Assembly (NCBI GenBank): GCA_905182995.1
Contig: CAJJDP010000052.1
Span: forward strand, 219,665 to 283,664
Direction of reading: 5' to 3'
From: Paramecium octaurelia
Taxonomy: Eukaryota; Ciliophora; Oligohymenophorea; Peniculida; Parameciidae
DNA: 64,000 nt
This document shows, in pieces, positions 36,318 through 49,659 of this stretch (its first letter is position 1; each line of letters begins with the position of its first letter). Position numbers and translations under genes: made by a program. The notes below the pieces were generated by a model. That model did not search any database, was not told the origin of the DNA, and worked only from the letters and a program-made list of their open reading frames with translations.

Positions 36318-37326
36318 GATTATTATTTTATCATTTCCCGCAAACAAATTCTCTATTTAAATACTAAAAAATGCGCCATTTCATTATTTTAAAAAATGTC
36401 TAGTATTAATTTCACAATTATAATTACTACGAAAAGATTTCTAATTGACAAACTAATGCTTTTGTTAATTAATATATATAATCATACAACTATGTTTACC
36501 AATATTAATATATTCAAAAATTAGCCATTCTGAAAAATTCTCTTGTTGAATATTCATGAAATATCATCATTTTTTAATCGAAAATAGTTAAATAAGATTG
36601 GCATTTAATGAACATTGTCATAATATTCTTAATTATTTAAAAGTTTAATAAAAATTAATTTCTTAATTCTATAATTTTTTCTATAAATGACCAAATTCGA
36701 AAGAATTGTAACCCCAAATCATCATACTAAGCCTTACTAAATATCCTAGATATCTCACTTAGCAAGGTTTTTACAAAGTTTTTAAGAAGTTGAATTGTAT
36801 GTATCGATCAAGAACACTTTTGTTAAATTTCTAAATACTATTAGATTTTACATTTTTTATCTTTATATTAAACATCTTTTGGTTATCGGTTTATATAATT
36901 GTATTAATTGACATTTTATTTTTATATGATATTTTATTTCCTATGTTTATTATTCTATTACAAATTTCTTAAATCTTCTAAACTTTTATCTCACAAAAAG
37001 TATATTACCAAAGCTATTAGAGAAAATTCAAAAAGACTTACTTGTTTCCTTTCTAAGAATCTATAATTAATATATATAATTTACAATTTATTCATTTCAG
37101 TTTTCATATAATCTTATTGATGAGAGATATAGAGTCCTATTCATTTTCTTATATTTTTAAATTTGCAATAAATATATCATATAGACAAAAAATCCCTATA
37201 TAATATTATAAGCTGATTATTTCATTTAATTGCATTGTCACCGTAATATACCTGAATTCTTTAATGACATAAAAGAAAATTTAAATATATGAGTATCTCA
37301 TTTATATATATAGTCAAAATAATTGT
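36318..37326. other. intergenic AT-rich spacer
   Basis: About 1 kb between the importin start and the end of the ubiquitin-fold gene. I see no supportable frame on either strand, only AT-rich sequence. It must hold the importin promoter. Confidence 0.4.
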
Positions 37327-37913
37327 TCATTCATCAATCTAGATTAGTTATTATCGCTTCTATGTTGGTATAATTTTTTATTTGTAATTATGCTAATGAT
37401 TTGCTTCTCTTTATTACATCATTGTATGTCTAATGTTATATCTATAGGGAAACAAAAGGTGGATTTCTATATTATGATCTGATCTTTACTTATTTTGTGA
37501 TAGTTAGCAATGAGTTAAAATAGATTATGCGATTTCATCAAGCGAAGTTTATATATCATAATTTGCTTAAAATTCTTCTGTGTTATTGCCATTTCTAACC
37601 ATGATATTTAAAAAAATGTAATTTGATTCTTCTTAATTATTATCGATTTTAGCAGATTAGGAGTTTGTTTCGATTATCAGAATTTCATTTTATTATTGAT
37701 TAATCTACTCATCTCTACTCATAAATCTATTTTATACACTTGAAAAACAAGTCCAATTCTCATTCCTTGATGATAAACTTTTAACTTTAAATATTATTTA
37801 TACTCCTTAATATATTTAACAAATTCCAAAAGTTCTTTTACGGTCGTAGATTGCTCAAAAATTATTTGTTATTCGCATCCATCAACAATTAGTCTTATGG
37901 TTTTGGAAGCCAT
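37327..37913 (-). CDS. ubiquitin-fold hypothetical protein
   Basis: A 26-nt intron at 37778-37803 leaves 187 codons, 186 residues. The start MASKTIRLIVDGCEQQIIFE then QSTTVKELLEFVKYIKED looks like the beta-beta-alpha opening of a ubiquitin fold. The remainder is Gln/Asn-rich (QQQNEILIIETNSQS) with a second possible strand-helix unit (YIFLNIMVRNGN, TSLDEIAQSIL). No conserved residues allow a more precise name. It resembles the broken ubiquitin-like gene at 31.7 kb in layout, though not closely in sequence. Its ATG lies 147 bp downstream of the stop of the coiled-coil gene transcribed the same way. Confidence 0.5.
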
Positions 37914-38060
37914 TATTTATATATATAATTATAATGCTTTAATAATAATCTCAATTAGAATTTATAAAATCTCATCTAAGTCAAAAGAAGAAGTTTATGA
38001 TATAAAGTTTTTGTTCTAATGTACAAAAAAGGTATTGAATATAGATGAGTATAATATATC

Positions 38061-40036
38061 TCATTGTTTTTATTCTCTTTCTTTGAACTTTGGTTTAATG
38101 GGCTTTTTCGGTCCAGATCTTTTGGAGATTGACTTGATTATATCAAAATTTATACTTCCATTGCTTACTTTTTGAATTCTTCTTCTTGAAACCACCTTTG
38201 CTTGATATCATTTTCTTCTTCATTAAATGAAAGTACATCATCTGGACACTCTTATCTAAATTATGAGGCTTATGAGTAATAATTCATAATGTTAGCATTT
38301 TCATAAGCAATGATATTATTTAGATCGTCAACTTAGGAAGATAATCCATGAACTTCACCTTTTTCTAATTTCAACTGTTCTGCAATCAATCTAGCATATT
38401 CTTATATTGCATCTAATCCTTTTTACTCCAATATTCCTAAGAAATGCACCATATTTTCTTCAGTAATGGCAGCAGATTCTAAAATTAATGAAGATATCTT
38501 ACTTAATTTCTTAATTGTTTCATCATCTACATCAATTGCTTAAAATACTTCTTCTAAATATTTTTTAATTAAATTTATTGTTTCAATGGACTTTTCATAT
38601 TGAGCTTTAAGTATAACTTTTTTTTTCTCTTCTTGTTAAATTTTATTTGATAATGCCATTTTTTACTCTCTTCTTTAATTATCATTAGTAGCTCCTTTTG
38701 TTGAATACATCTATATTTCTTCTTTTTTTTCTTCAATTTATCTTTCTAGCTCTTCAACAGTTTCTTATAATTCTTTAACAAATTATGACATAATTTGATT
38801 GTTTTAATACAATTCAATGAAAACAGTCAATAACTATTTACTTTCTCTTTCCTTTTTTTTATCATGAATTCCTGTTTCTTATTTAATTCTTTCAAATGCA
38901 TCCTTAATCTCTTATTCTTTTGAAGCACTCAACATATATTCTTTATCAATTTAAGCATTAGATGCTGATTTTTATCTAATAATTTCCTAATTTTCTGCAA
39001 TTTATTTTTCTAGTTTATCTAAATATTCTTGTTCCTTCTTTTTGCTTTGAATAAATGCTTTAAATTTCTTATCATGTTATATTTTCTCATTTAAAGACTC
39101 ACATTCTTATTCAAACTCCTTTTTTTATGCCTCTGCTTTCTTTTATAATTTAGTTAATTCTTCTTCTGCTTTATTTCTATAATAATATGCTTATCCTGCA
39201 GATTTAATAGTTTCTTCCACATTTTTCTTCTTATCCTCTAATTCTTTTTCTAAATTTTTGGATATTCTAAAATTATCTTATACATTTACTCTTCAACCAT
39301 ATTTTTTTCTTTTCTCAGTTAATTGATTTTTTCTCTCAATTATTTATTATGTGCAACTATCTCATTTAACTTTTGATTAGCTTTTTCTAACTTATTTTCA
39401 TGTACCGATATCTGATGTTGTTGTGATTATAAGTTTTATTTAATTATTTATTATCCATTTTTTTCTTGTCTATATTCTTCAATTTTTTAATCTTATTGTT
39501 CTTTTTATCTAGATTAAGCTGCTTTGATTTATTCATCTAAGTTTTTCTATATAAATATTATTTCTAATCTTTACAGTTTCTGCTAATTCAGCTTCTATTT
39601 TTTGAATATATGTTTTCTCGACTGGAGATAAAACAAAATATTTGATTAATTACTATCTTTAACAACTATAATACCACTAATTGATCACTGCTCAGTTATT
39701 TTACATCTTAATCTATCATCTATTTTATTTTTCCTAACAATTCTTAAAGCTCCTTTAGTCTATCTTTATCTAAAATTGTGGCTCCATATCTTTCCAATTC
39801 AGTGAGAGGAGTAGTCTTAACATCTTCAATAAGACATTCAATAGTCAAATATTTAGGACCCAATTGAAAAGCTTTCTAGATATATTTCATTATGTTTTTG
39901 TTCATCGAAGACATCCTAATTTCATTCATACGTAATACATTAAGATTTTCTTATATGTTCTTCGTTTTAGAGACTCAATATCTGATAGTTTTTCACCTCC
40001 TTTGGAAACATCAAAAGACTTTTGAGTTTAATTCAT
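38061..40036 (-). CDS. long coiled-coil protein
   Basis: Five micro-introns (23, 28, 28, 23, 23 nt) leave 617 codons, 616 residues. After a 30-residue disordered start, a globular-looking region contains IMKYIQKAFQLGPKYLTIEC and TTPLTELERYGATILDKDRL. From about residue 130 to 480 the protein is an almost continuous coiled coil (EKELEDKKKNVEETIKSA; FEQECESLNEKIQHDKKFKA). The C-terminus is basic (KRSGPKKPIKPKFKERE). Proteins of this build are common in ciliary axonemes and basal bodies, but I could not match it to a particular docking-complex, IFT or ruler protein. In-frame agreement across five introns makes the structure solid; the function is open. Confidence 0.7.
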
Positions 40037-40812
40037 GTATTTAATTATATTCTAATTATATGCAAAATAAAAATTCAATTTGAATACCCTTGCTACTTCC
40101 AAAACATATAAAAAAAAAACTTTCTAATTTTCGTTTTTGTCTATATAAAATCATCTGAGTAAATTCATATTAAGTAACAAATCCAAATTGCTTTCTATCT
40201 TACTTTGAATATTTTTCTATATAACGGCATATGTGTTGAACATCCTATATTATTAAATCTCCTGTTTACAAATATAAAATTAGATAAGATCAAAGAATAA
40301 TTAAAATGATAAATATGTCTTGATTACAAACCAATTTAGCCAACATTTCTTTGCATTACAACATTAAGTAGATTAATATATAGATTAATTCAAAACCTCA
40401 AAACACAGGCTTACAGTTCCTATTATTACAAACGTAAGATTATGTTATGAAAACTTTAATGAAATTCTATTAACCTTGTTACTTTAACTTAAATCAAGAA
40501 TTAAGAAAATAATTCACAAAATCAAATGGATTTTTATTAAAAAAAACAATATATTTGAACTTTTAATACATGTACAAAAAAAAAATGGGGTACTTTCATA
40601 AAAAAGTTAATTCTAAAAATTCAATAATTCAAACTAAAATATAATAATTATAACGAATAAACTTAGGTTTAAATGAACTACTAATTTAGAAATTATGCTA
40701 GTTTTTTGATTAGAATGATTAATCAGGATTAGAACTACTTATTAGATTATAAAAAAGAGTATTATATCTCTTTTATTTAATATTTAATTTAGATAACTTA
40801 TTTCATCTACTA
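40037..40812. other. divergent intergenic region
   Basis: About 780 bp between the starts of the coiled-coil gene (minus) and the CDPK gene (plus). AT-rich with poly-A runs around 40110 and 40575 and no supportable frame. It should contain both promoters; no motif is recognised. Confidence 0.45.
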
Positions 40813-42459
<1,647 letters not shown>

Positions 42460-43480
42460 AATCTTATATTTCATTTAATTTATTTATTCTCAATATATTT
42501 TTTTATTTTCAATGTTATTTAAAAGCAAGTATCTTTTGATTAAATTTCATTTTATATCCTCTCTATTAGCTACTTTAATAAGTTTAGTATTAATTCACAA
42601 TAACATTTTTTAATAATGGAGAGTAATTGAATTTGCAATAACCTCTATAACAATAATTATGAATTATACACTAATTTTACAAAAAAATTCATTTTAGTTT
42701 TTTCAAAATATAGATGGAAATTACAATTAAATTTGTGTTAATAGCTGCAAATATTCCATAATTAAGGCTTAAAACCTCAGTCTTACATTGAAATTTCAGG
42801 GAGAAATATAAAATAATTAAATCCTTCATTAAGATTATCAACAAGTAGAAATACAAAATGTACCAATTAGTTGTTAAACATGTAGTTGAAAAGATGATTA
42901 AAATAGAAGTAAATTTGAATCTTGATTTTATAAATTAGAAATTTTAAATTTGCAATTCATTAATAGTTAAATTACTTCACTATTGATTGATAAAATTTTA
43001 TGAAGGAAATTGATGCAAATATTCTTTTTATGAAAAAGTAGGTTAATCAATTCTAGGTTCTAAAATGAATAACTTAAAATAATAGTGAAAGGCAAATGGA
43101 ATAACTCTATATGAATGTGTAATAGTGGATCAAATGGTGCTGGTTCTTGTGAATCAACAATATCTCATTGAAATAGTGAAAGCCAGAGATTAGATTAGGT
43201 TAGATTATATGAATGGTAGAAAGTGGTTTACTTAATTAAATTAAGAGAAGAAACTAAACGTAGACTCTAAGAACATAAACATTATGAAGGACGCTAATGT
43301 ATAGAAAAAATAATATTGGTAATCGAATCCTGATTATTGTATACTTACTTCATTGAGGTGTTATAAAATAGGAATTTTCAGATTCTGCATAAGTATATTT
43401 GATATGGAAGTCGTTGGATATTTCATGAGATGTTAAAATAGTGAATATAAATAGGAATAAATCATAAATATTATTAAAAT
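42460..43480. other. intergenic region with a possible short gene
   Basis: Between CDPK and urocanase. From about 43130 to 43330 one frame reads SESQRLDQVRLYEWQKVVYL and IKLREETKRRLQEHKHYE, which looks helical and protein-like, but a TGA interrupts it near 43169 and I could not find its start. Another ATG frame begins at 42859 (MYQLVVKHVVEKMIKIE). It may be a small gene with unrecognised introns or a relic. The rest is AT-rich. Confidence 0.3.
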
Positions 43481-45565
43481 ATGTAAATCGATTACGCATT
43501 TTTGGAAAGTTTAAAGAAAGGGCTTTAAGTTGATTTTGAGAAGAATCGCTATGTGAGAGATCAATCAATCCCTCATGCTCCTTGCAAGAATCTCTGCTTA
43601 AATAAATAGGTAAATGATATATGAGAGAGTAGGAATAAAAATTGGCATTGAAAAATGCATTGAGATACTTTGAACCAAATCTTCATGAGAAATTAGCACC
43701 TGAGTTTTTGTATGAATTATAAACATATGGACATATATACATGTATAGATTGATTCCCGATTACGAGATGAAAGCCTATCCATATGATAAGTATGAATCT
43801 AGGTAATTCTTAGATATCCCTGCAAGTGCAAATAGGCTTAAGTTATCATGCATATGATAATGAATAATCTCAATCATGAAGTAGCATAGTTTCCACATGA
43901 ATTAATCACTTATGGTGGTAATGGTAGCGTGTTTTAAAATTGGGCATAGTATCACTTAACAATGAAATACCTAAGTGAAATGACTGATCATCAAACTTTA
44001 GTAATGAATAGTGGTCATCCACAAGGACTGTTTCCAAGTCATCCTGATGCTCCAAGAATTGTTTTGAGTAATGGTATGATGATTCCTAATTATTCTACCC
44101 AATCACATTATGAGAAACATTATGCTTTGGGAAATACGATGTATGGTTAAATGACTGCTGGAAGTTATTGTTATATAGGAAGTTAAGGTATTGTGCATGG
44201 AACCACTTTGACATTATTGAATGCAGCAAGGAAGTATCTAAAGACTGATTCATTAAATGGTGTAGTCTTTGTTTCATCTGGATTGGGTGGAATGAGTGGA
44301 GCATAACCTAAGGCTGGTGATATCTTGGGATGTATTTCAGTCATTGCAGAAGTTTCAGAAAAGGCCTTGGACAAGAGATTGAAGTAAGGTTGGGTAAAGA
44401 AGAAGATTACTGATGTTGAACAAGTTGTTGCAGAAATTAAATAAGCTAAACAAGAGAAAAGAGCAGAATCTATCGGATATCTAGGCAACATCGTTTTATT
44501 ATGGGAAAGATTGGCTTAAGAGGAAATCAATTTAGTTGATTTGGGATCTGATCAAACATCTTTGCACAATCCATTTAATGGGGGATATTACCCTGTTCAG
44601 TTATCATTTGAATAGGCAAATTAAATGATGGTCAAGGATCCAGAATAATTTAAGAAATTGGTGTATGAATCACTTATCAGATAAGTAGATGCAATTAATA
44701 AATTGACATAAAAAGGTATGCATTTCTGGGATTATGGAAATCGTTTTCTATTAGAGAGTAGAAGAGCTGGTGCTAATGTCAATTCAGAGCATGATGAATA
44801 ACTATTTCGCTATCCCAGTTATTTCTAGGATATTATGGGAGATATATTCAGTCTTGGTTTTGGTCCTTTCAGATGGATATGCACAAGTGGTTTACCTGAA
44901 GATTTGAAATTGACAGATAAGATTGCTGAACAAGTACTAATGGATTTGATCACTAAATCTCCAAAGATTGTAGCTGATCAATTAACTGATAATTTGGATT
45001 GGATTAGAAAGGCTGAAGAAAATAAATTAGTTATTGGATCATAGGCGAGAATATTATATGCTGATACTTAGGCAAGAACTGAAATTGCACTAAGATTCAA
45101 TGAAGCTGTAAAAAAGGGAGAAATATTGGGACCAATTGTTTTATCAAGAGATCACCATGATGTTTCTGGAACAGACAGTCCATTTAGAGAAACTGCTGAC
45201 ATTTATGATGGATCTTAATTTACAGCAGATATGGCAGTACAGAATGTGATTGGTGATTCATTTAGAGGAGCAACTTGGGTAGCATTACATAATGGTGGTG
45301 GAGTAGGTTGGGGAGAAGTCATCAATGGTGGATTTGGATTAGTATTAGATGGTTCAGGTAATTTAATGTATTGAATGTTTTAGATGATGCATCAAGAAGG
45401 GCAAAGATGATGTTGTAATGGGATGTCAATAATGGGGTTGCCAGACGATCTTGGTGTGGTAACCAGAATGCTTAATTCAATATAAAGAGATAAATGGAAA
45501 TGGAACCACTATTAAATGTTACAATTCCTTATTAGAGTGATATAGTTGATAAATTAGAGTTTTGA
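43481..45565 (+). CDS. hutU: urocanate hydratase (urocanase)
   Basis: Introns 43610-43632, 43791-43813 and 45358-45383 leave 671 codons, 670 residues, matching the eukaryotic enzyme (about 676). It converts urocanate to 4-imidazolone-5-propionate, the second step of histidine degradation, using tightly bound NAD+ (EC 4.2.1.49). Recognised blocks in order are APCKNLCLNKQEQKLALKNA, ELQTYGHIYMYRL, QFPHELITYGGNGSVFQNWA, MNSGHPQGLFPSHPDAPR, SSGLGGMSGAQPKAGDILG, LGSDQTSLHNPFNGGYYPV, SLGFGPFRWICTSGLPEDL, GEILGPIVLSRDHHDVSG and NGGGVGWGEVINGGFGL. The CTSGLP block holds the conserved Cys. All signature blocks are intact. It is more GC-rich than the surrounding spacers, as are other conserved genes here. 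Confidence 0.95.
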
Positions 45566-45637
45566 TGCATTTGAAGTGTGATAAGAATTAAAAAATTAAA
45601 ATATTAAAATATGTAATTATATCTGCCTCGATTTTGT

Positions 45638-46682
45638 ATGAGTCAAATCTTCAGCAGATTTGTGAAACCTGTGCCTCCCAAGAATGTGAATCAGAAGAAG
45701 AGAGCACTCCAATTAGCAATCAAAGAAAAATAATAACAACTTGAATAAAGTGGATTACTAGATGAAAATCTTAAATAGGAAAGATTCACTCATACTACCA
45801 ATTACAATTTTGAAACTTATCTAAAATACACAAAATTAGTTAAGGCTGAAAAAGACAAAGAAGTCTAAGTGATCTAACCAAAGTAAAAGCGTGTAGCTAT
45901 TTATGATCGTCCCAAGTAAAAAGAATGCTAATTAAATATAGATTTGATTTATCATTGACTGATTATTATGTTTGGACTACATTTCATGATCCATATTATA
46001 AACCAGATGAATATTCAGAAATTGTGGTGTGCAAAATATATCTATCACCAAAAGGATTGATTCATGCATTTGGTATGGGAATGGACCCATGGAGAAACAA
46101 ATTAGCCACCAAAGAATTTGATTTTGAAGATTCCAATCTAGATAAGTTTTGCTTGTATTGATACCTCATTTATATATCAAGGTATGATGCAAAATAAACC
46201 ACAAAGTATTGGGGACCCAATAGATCAGAATAATTTTATAACAAATAGTAGTATTTGAAGCCCATCTACAGAAAGTAGAGATGGCCCACATTTGAAGAAT
46301 TCTGGACTCAAGAGGAGAAAGCACCATTCAGAGTTAATTGTACTCGATATGGAGATTTCAGAAAGTTTAAAGAATGGATTTAATAAGAAGTAATTATCTC
46401 CTCTCATCTATATTAGATTGAACGCTGCTCTAAATTACCTTCCTTTGAGGAAAGAGTCTTAAAAAAGTATGGTTAACCAGAATTTTATGCTGATTATTCT
46501 AAGAGTTATTAATGCAAAACAGAACCAGCTGTGTATAAATATACTAGAGAGTATTTCTTGGAAAAGGGGTAGAAATTGGATCAATCTAATGTGTATGAAT
46601 GCTTTCTCTATTTTATAGTTTGAACATACCTTTATAACCACCAGAACATTTGGGTGAGGAATATCGTGTACCAAATAAATGA
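45638..46682 (+). CDS. conserved-looking hypothetical protein
   Basis: Introns 45916-45941, 46155-46181, 46390-46416 and 46593-46618 leave 313 codons, 312 residues. The start MSQIFSRFVKPVPPKNVNQK is basic and could serve as a mitochondrial presequence. The body is rich in aromatic residues and charged pairs (LTDYYVWTTFHDPYYKPDEY; FGMGMDPWRNKLATKEF; RWPTFEEFWTQEEKAPF), a composition often seen in mitochondrial ribosomal or respiratory-complex proteins special to ciliates. That role is a guess. It ends 27 bp before the next gene on the same strand, which is typical of the tight spacing in this genome. Confidence 0.6.
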
Positions 46683-46709
46683 TAATAATATGTGGTTATT
46701 AATTTTTAT

Positions 46710-47489
46710 ATGAGAAAATAAATCACCAAAAATTCTCCCAAGCAGTCTAAACAATCTGGTGTAAACAAAAAGATTGTAAAAGAACCTAAACCAGAGGCGA
46801 ATCTTCGAATTTTGCATATGACAGAAGAATAATATTAGGAGAAAATTGAAAATCTGGAATAGAGGATTGCTGAACTCTAAGGTCCGGATAATAAAACTAA
46901 GCGCAAAAGATTGTATCACGAGCTAGCATAATTAAAAAAAAATGTTAAGTTAATCGGTATAAGTTGTTATTCTAATCCAGATCCAAATGTCATCGAAGAA
47001 AAAAAATAAAAAGATTTAGAAAGAAGAATTTAAAAGAAGTTATCTAAAAAGCAATAAACAGTTGAAGAAGTATAGAAGGAAAAGAAGAAATTAAAAATGA
47101 AGGAGAAAGATAAAGTATGTCTTGTATGCAAGAAGATTGGACATACTGCTTAACATTGTAGAGAGGTATCAATTTCCATCACATTCTAGAATGTTCAACC
47201 TACCACTGATGTTATTTGTTATAATTGTGGTTCTTAAAAACACACCCTCAAAGATTGCTAAAAACCTAAATCTGGTTCATTGAAATTTGCTACATGCTTT
47301 GTTTGCAAAGAGGCTGGCCACATTAGTAGAGATTGTCCCAAGAATCCAAAAGGACTTTATGCATATGGTGGTGGATGCTATATTTGCAGTAGCACTCACC
47401 ACACCTAAGCTAACTGTCCATAAAATCCTAAGAATAGAATCATCTCATAATAATAATAAAAATAATAGGATGATTACATGAGTGATTGA
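46710..47489 (+). CDS. CCHC zinc-knuckle protein, ZCCHC9-like
   Basis: A 24-nt intron at 47166-47189 leaves 252 codons, 251 residues. The N-terminal half is Lys/Glu-rich and helical. Four zinc knuckles follow: CLVCKKIGHTAQHC, CYNCGSQKHTLKDC, CFVCKEAGHISRDC and CYICSSTHHTQANC, each C-x2-C-x4-H-x4-C. The spacer CPKNPKGLYAYGGGC between knuckles three and four is the hallmark of human ZCCHC9 and its fungal relatives (Asp-Cys-Pro-x-Asn-Pro-x-Gly-Leu-Tyr). The family binds RNA in the nucleus or nucleolus. The intron is a multiple of three and contains no TGA, so translation cannot detect its retention; retaining it would merely add eight residues between knuckles one and two. Confidence 0.85.
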
Positions 47490-47605
47490 TTCTGTATATA
47501 TAATTTAGTAATAATTGTATTATTTAAATAAGAAACAAAAAGGCTAGAAGTGCGCGATTTATTTTCTAACTCTTAATGTATTATCATTATTGACAGCATT
47601 AGATA

Positions 47606-48133
47606 ATGAGGAATTGCTAATTCTTCTCAAAGAAAGCTGAATAAAATCAAACAAAATTTAATGGAACACAATTATTTGAATTAGTGGAATTAAGCGCTCG
47701 ATTGAATAATTATAAATTTTATATGTTAGAAGGAAAAGGAAAGATGTGAATTGGAGGATAAAAAAGAATAATCTCTGAGTTAGTTCAAGAACTGTAAAAG
47801 AGTAGAGATAATTGTGTATAAAATTAAATATATAAATTTTTAGTGTATCCAAACTTAGAAGAGATAATCCAAAAATATAAAATTATAACCATCTACATAC
47901 ATCAAATACTATATTAATAATAGAGAAGAATAGACTTCTTGCATTTAGTATCTCAATACACTTCTCTAGAAAATAGTGAATCCAAATCTATTCATCTAAA
48001 ATTAAGAATGTATCTAAGAATCAATTACTAATCTTAATATATTATATTTTATACTCTATTATTTAATTAGAATATTTATGATTTTCATGTACTTAGAATA
48101 GATTTGTATTAAATTAAATAATTAAATATAATA
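47606..48133 (+). CDS. small gene upstream of zinc-finger gene, 3' end unclear
   Basis: From ATG 47606 (MRNCQFFSKKAEQNQTKF, then QLFELVELSARLNNYKFYML) with introns at 47746-47766 (21 nt) and 47814-47843 (30 nt) a frame continues KGKIIISELVQELQKSRDN and YPNLEEIIQKY. It then runs without any TGA through AT-rich sequence and is in phase with the ATG of the next gene at 48134. Either it stops after an intron I have not found, or both are one gene of about 569 residues. The stretch 47960-48130 looks non-coding in composition, so I keep them apart. Confidence 0.4.
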
Positions 48134-49490
48134 ATGCTTCCTAAATTTTACAACTCTTTCGCTTAAGATAAGAATCTTTAAACTTTAATAGAATCCTTTA
48201 ATTAATCTTAGAAGAATCCAACTGTATTGCAAAGGAGTCGTTATATTACATATATGCCTTAAGGGAGCATAAGGCCACCTCCAAATGGTACGCAAACATT
48301 AAGTAAAAATACTTTAATTTGAAGACATTTTATAGGAAAAAGTAACATTTACATTATTAACCAACCCATCTATCAAGTAACAATCTTAGTGAAATCATTA
48401 TTAGTTCCACTTTGACAAATGATCAATAAGACATAATCTTGAAATTTCAAATTGGCAACAGAAATTTATAAATTGTTACCTTAGAGAGGATTACGAGAGA
48501 GTAGAAGGAAGAGGAGCAGAATTAAAATCCTTATATTGTAAGTGATGCAAACTAAATAGACATACCAATATTCGTAATAATAATAGTAGTAATAATAATA
48601 ATAATAACAATAATAATAATTATAATAATAATAAAAATAGAAGATCGATTTTAAACTTGAAGATGCAGATGAGATTGAAGTTAATGGAAATGAAAACATT
48701 TTAACGATTTCTACTAAATCTACCATAAAATACAACAAAATTGAGTAATATAAGAAACCTGTACAAAATTTACATCAAGAAATTTAAAGTAATTCATACT
48801 TTTCAATAATTTAGGCAAAAATGAAGCATAAATGATTTAAATTCATTTTAAATTTGTAAGAGAATGGTATACCAAAACAGGAAATAATTAATTTAATGCT
48901 AAGAAGGTTCTGCAAGATTTCTTAAAATCCTTATCAATACCTAAAATTAAATTTTTAGCATTTGATCAATTATAATCCGTACAAGACGCAATTCCAGGTC
49001 CTGAAAAAAAACCAGAAATAATTGAAAAACCAGAAGAAATTGAAAAACCAGAAGAAGAGCATGAGTAGAAATCAGAAAAAGATCTCTAAAATCTGTTCCC
49101 TCATGTGACAGAGGAGTTTGTATAAAGGTAAAGAGAGGCATTAGAAAAAAGTAGATATGTATTAAATCTAAATTAGAAAACTAGACAACTGAGGAGAAGA
49201 TTAAACGCTTATTTGAGGAAGTTAGGATTAGGCATTTTAAATCATAACCCTATAATGCAGAGAAAAATATCTTCAAATGTCCTTATCATAAGTGTCAGAA
49301 GGTGTACAAGAAACCCAATCAATTGAAAAATCATCTGAAGACTAACCATTAGAAATTATCAGAGATTGGTCTAACAATTGATGACAATGGCGAATATAAA
49401 TATAATGAAAGAATTTTAGATTACTGTTTATTATTGTGGAAAGTATATCCTAATTTTGTGAAGTCAGTTATTAATGAAGTATTGATGTGA
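48134..49490 (+). CDS. polyglutamine and C2H2 zinc-finger protein
   Basis: Introns 48303-48324, 48377-48404, 48538-48559, 48789-48814 and 49151-49176 leave 411 codons, 410 residues. The start MLPKFYNSFAQDKNLQTLIE is followed by a beta-rich region, then a polyglutamine tract (48575-48634: 15 Gln, one Leu, four Gln) made almost wholly of TAA and TAG codons. A helical region and three tandem EKPEE-type units at about 48998-49060 follow. Near the C-terminus is a single zinc finger CPYHKCQKVYKKPNQLKNHL ending KTNH, a C-x4-C-x12-H-x4/5-H C2H2 finger. A nuclear or RNA-binding role is likely but not shown. The minus-strand Tyr-rich frame over the repeat is only its shadow. Confidence 0.75.
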
Positions 49491-49659
49491 TTAACATTTA
49501 TAGATGAGACAAAGAAAAGATCAATCTAGTACATGAATTATTTTTATTGTTAAGCATAATCATTATTCTTTCTATCAAAATTACATGATGTCAAGATACA
49601 TCATATTAGAGTAGAATCAATTTATTCATCAAAAGTAAATCAATATTTTAAATTATTTA

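Noticed and set aside
43350-43783. Minus-strand frames opposite the urocanase 5' end
   Set aside because: The plus strand carries intact urocanase blocks with consistent introns.
46225-46919. Three hydrophobic minus-strand frames
   Set aside because: Antisense shadows of the hypothetical and ZCCHC9-like genes; no independent evidence.
48481-48738. Minus-strand frame with a long run of tyrosines
   Set aside because: It is the reverse complement of the (TAA)n polyglutamine repeat on the plus strand; there is no other support for a minus-strand gene.
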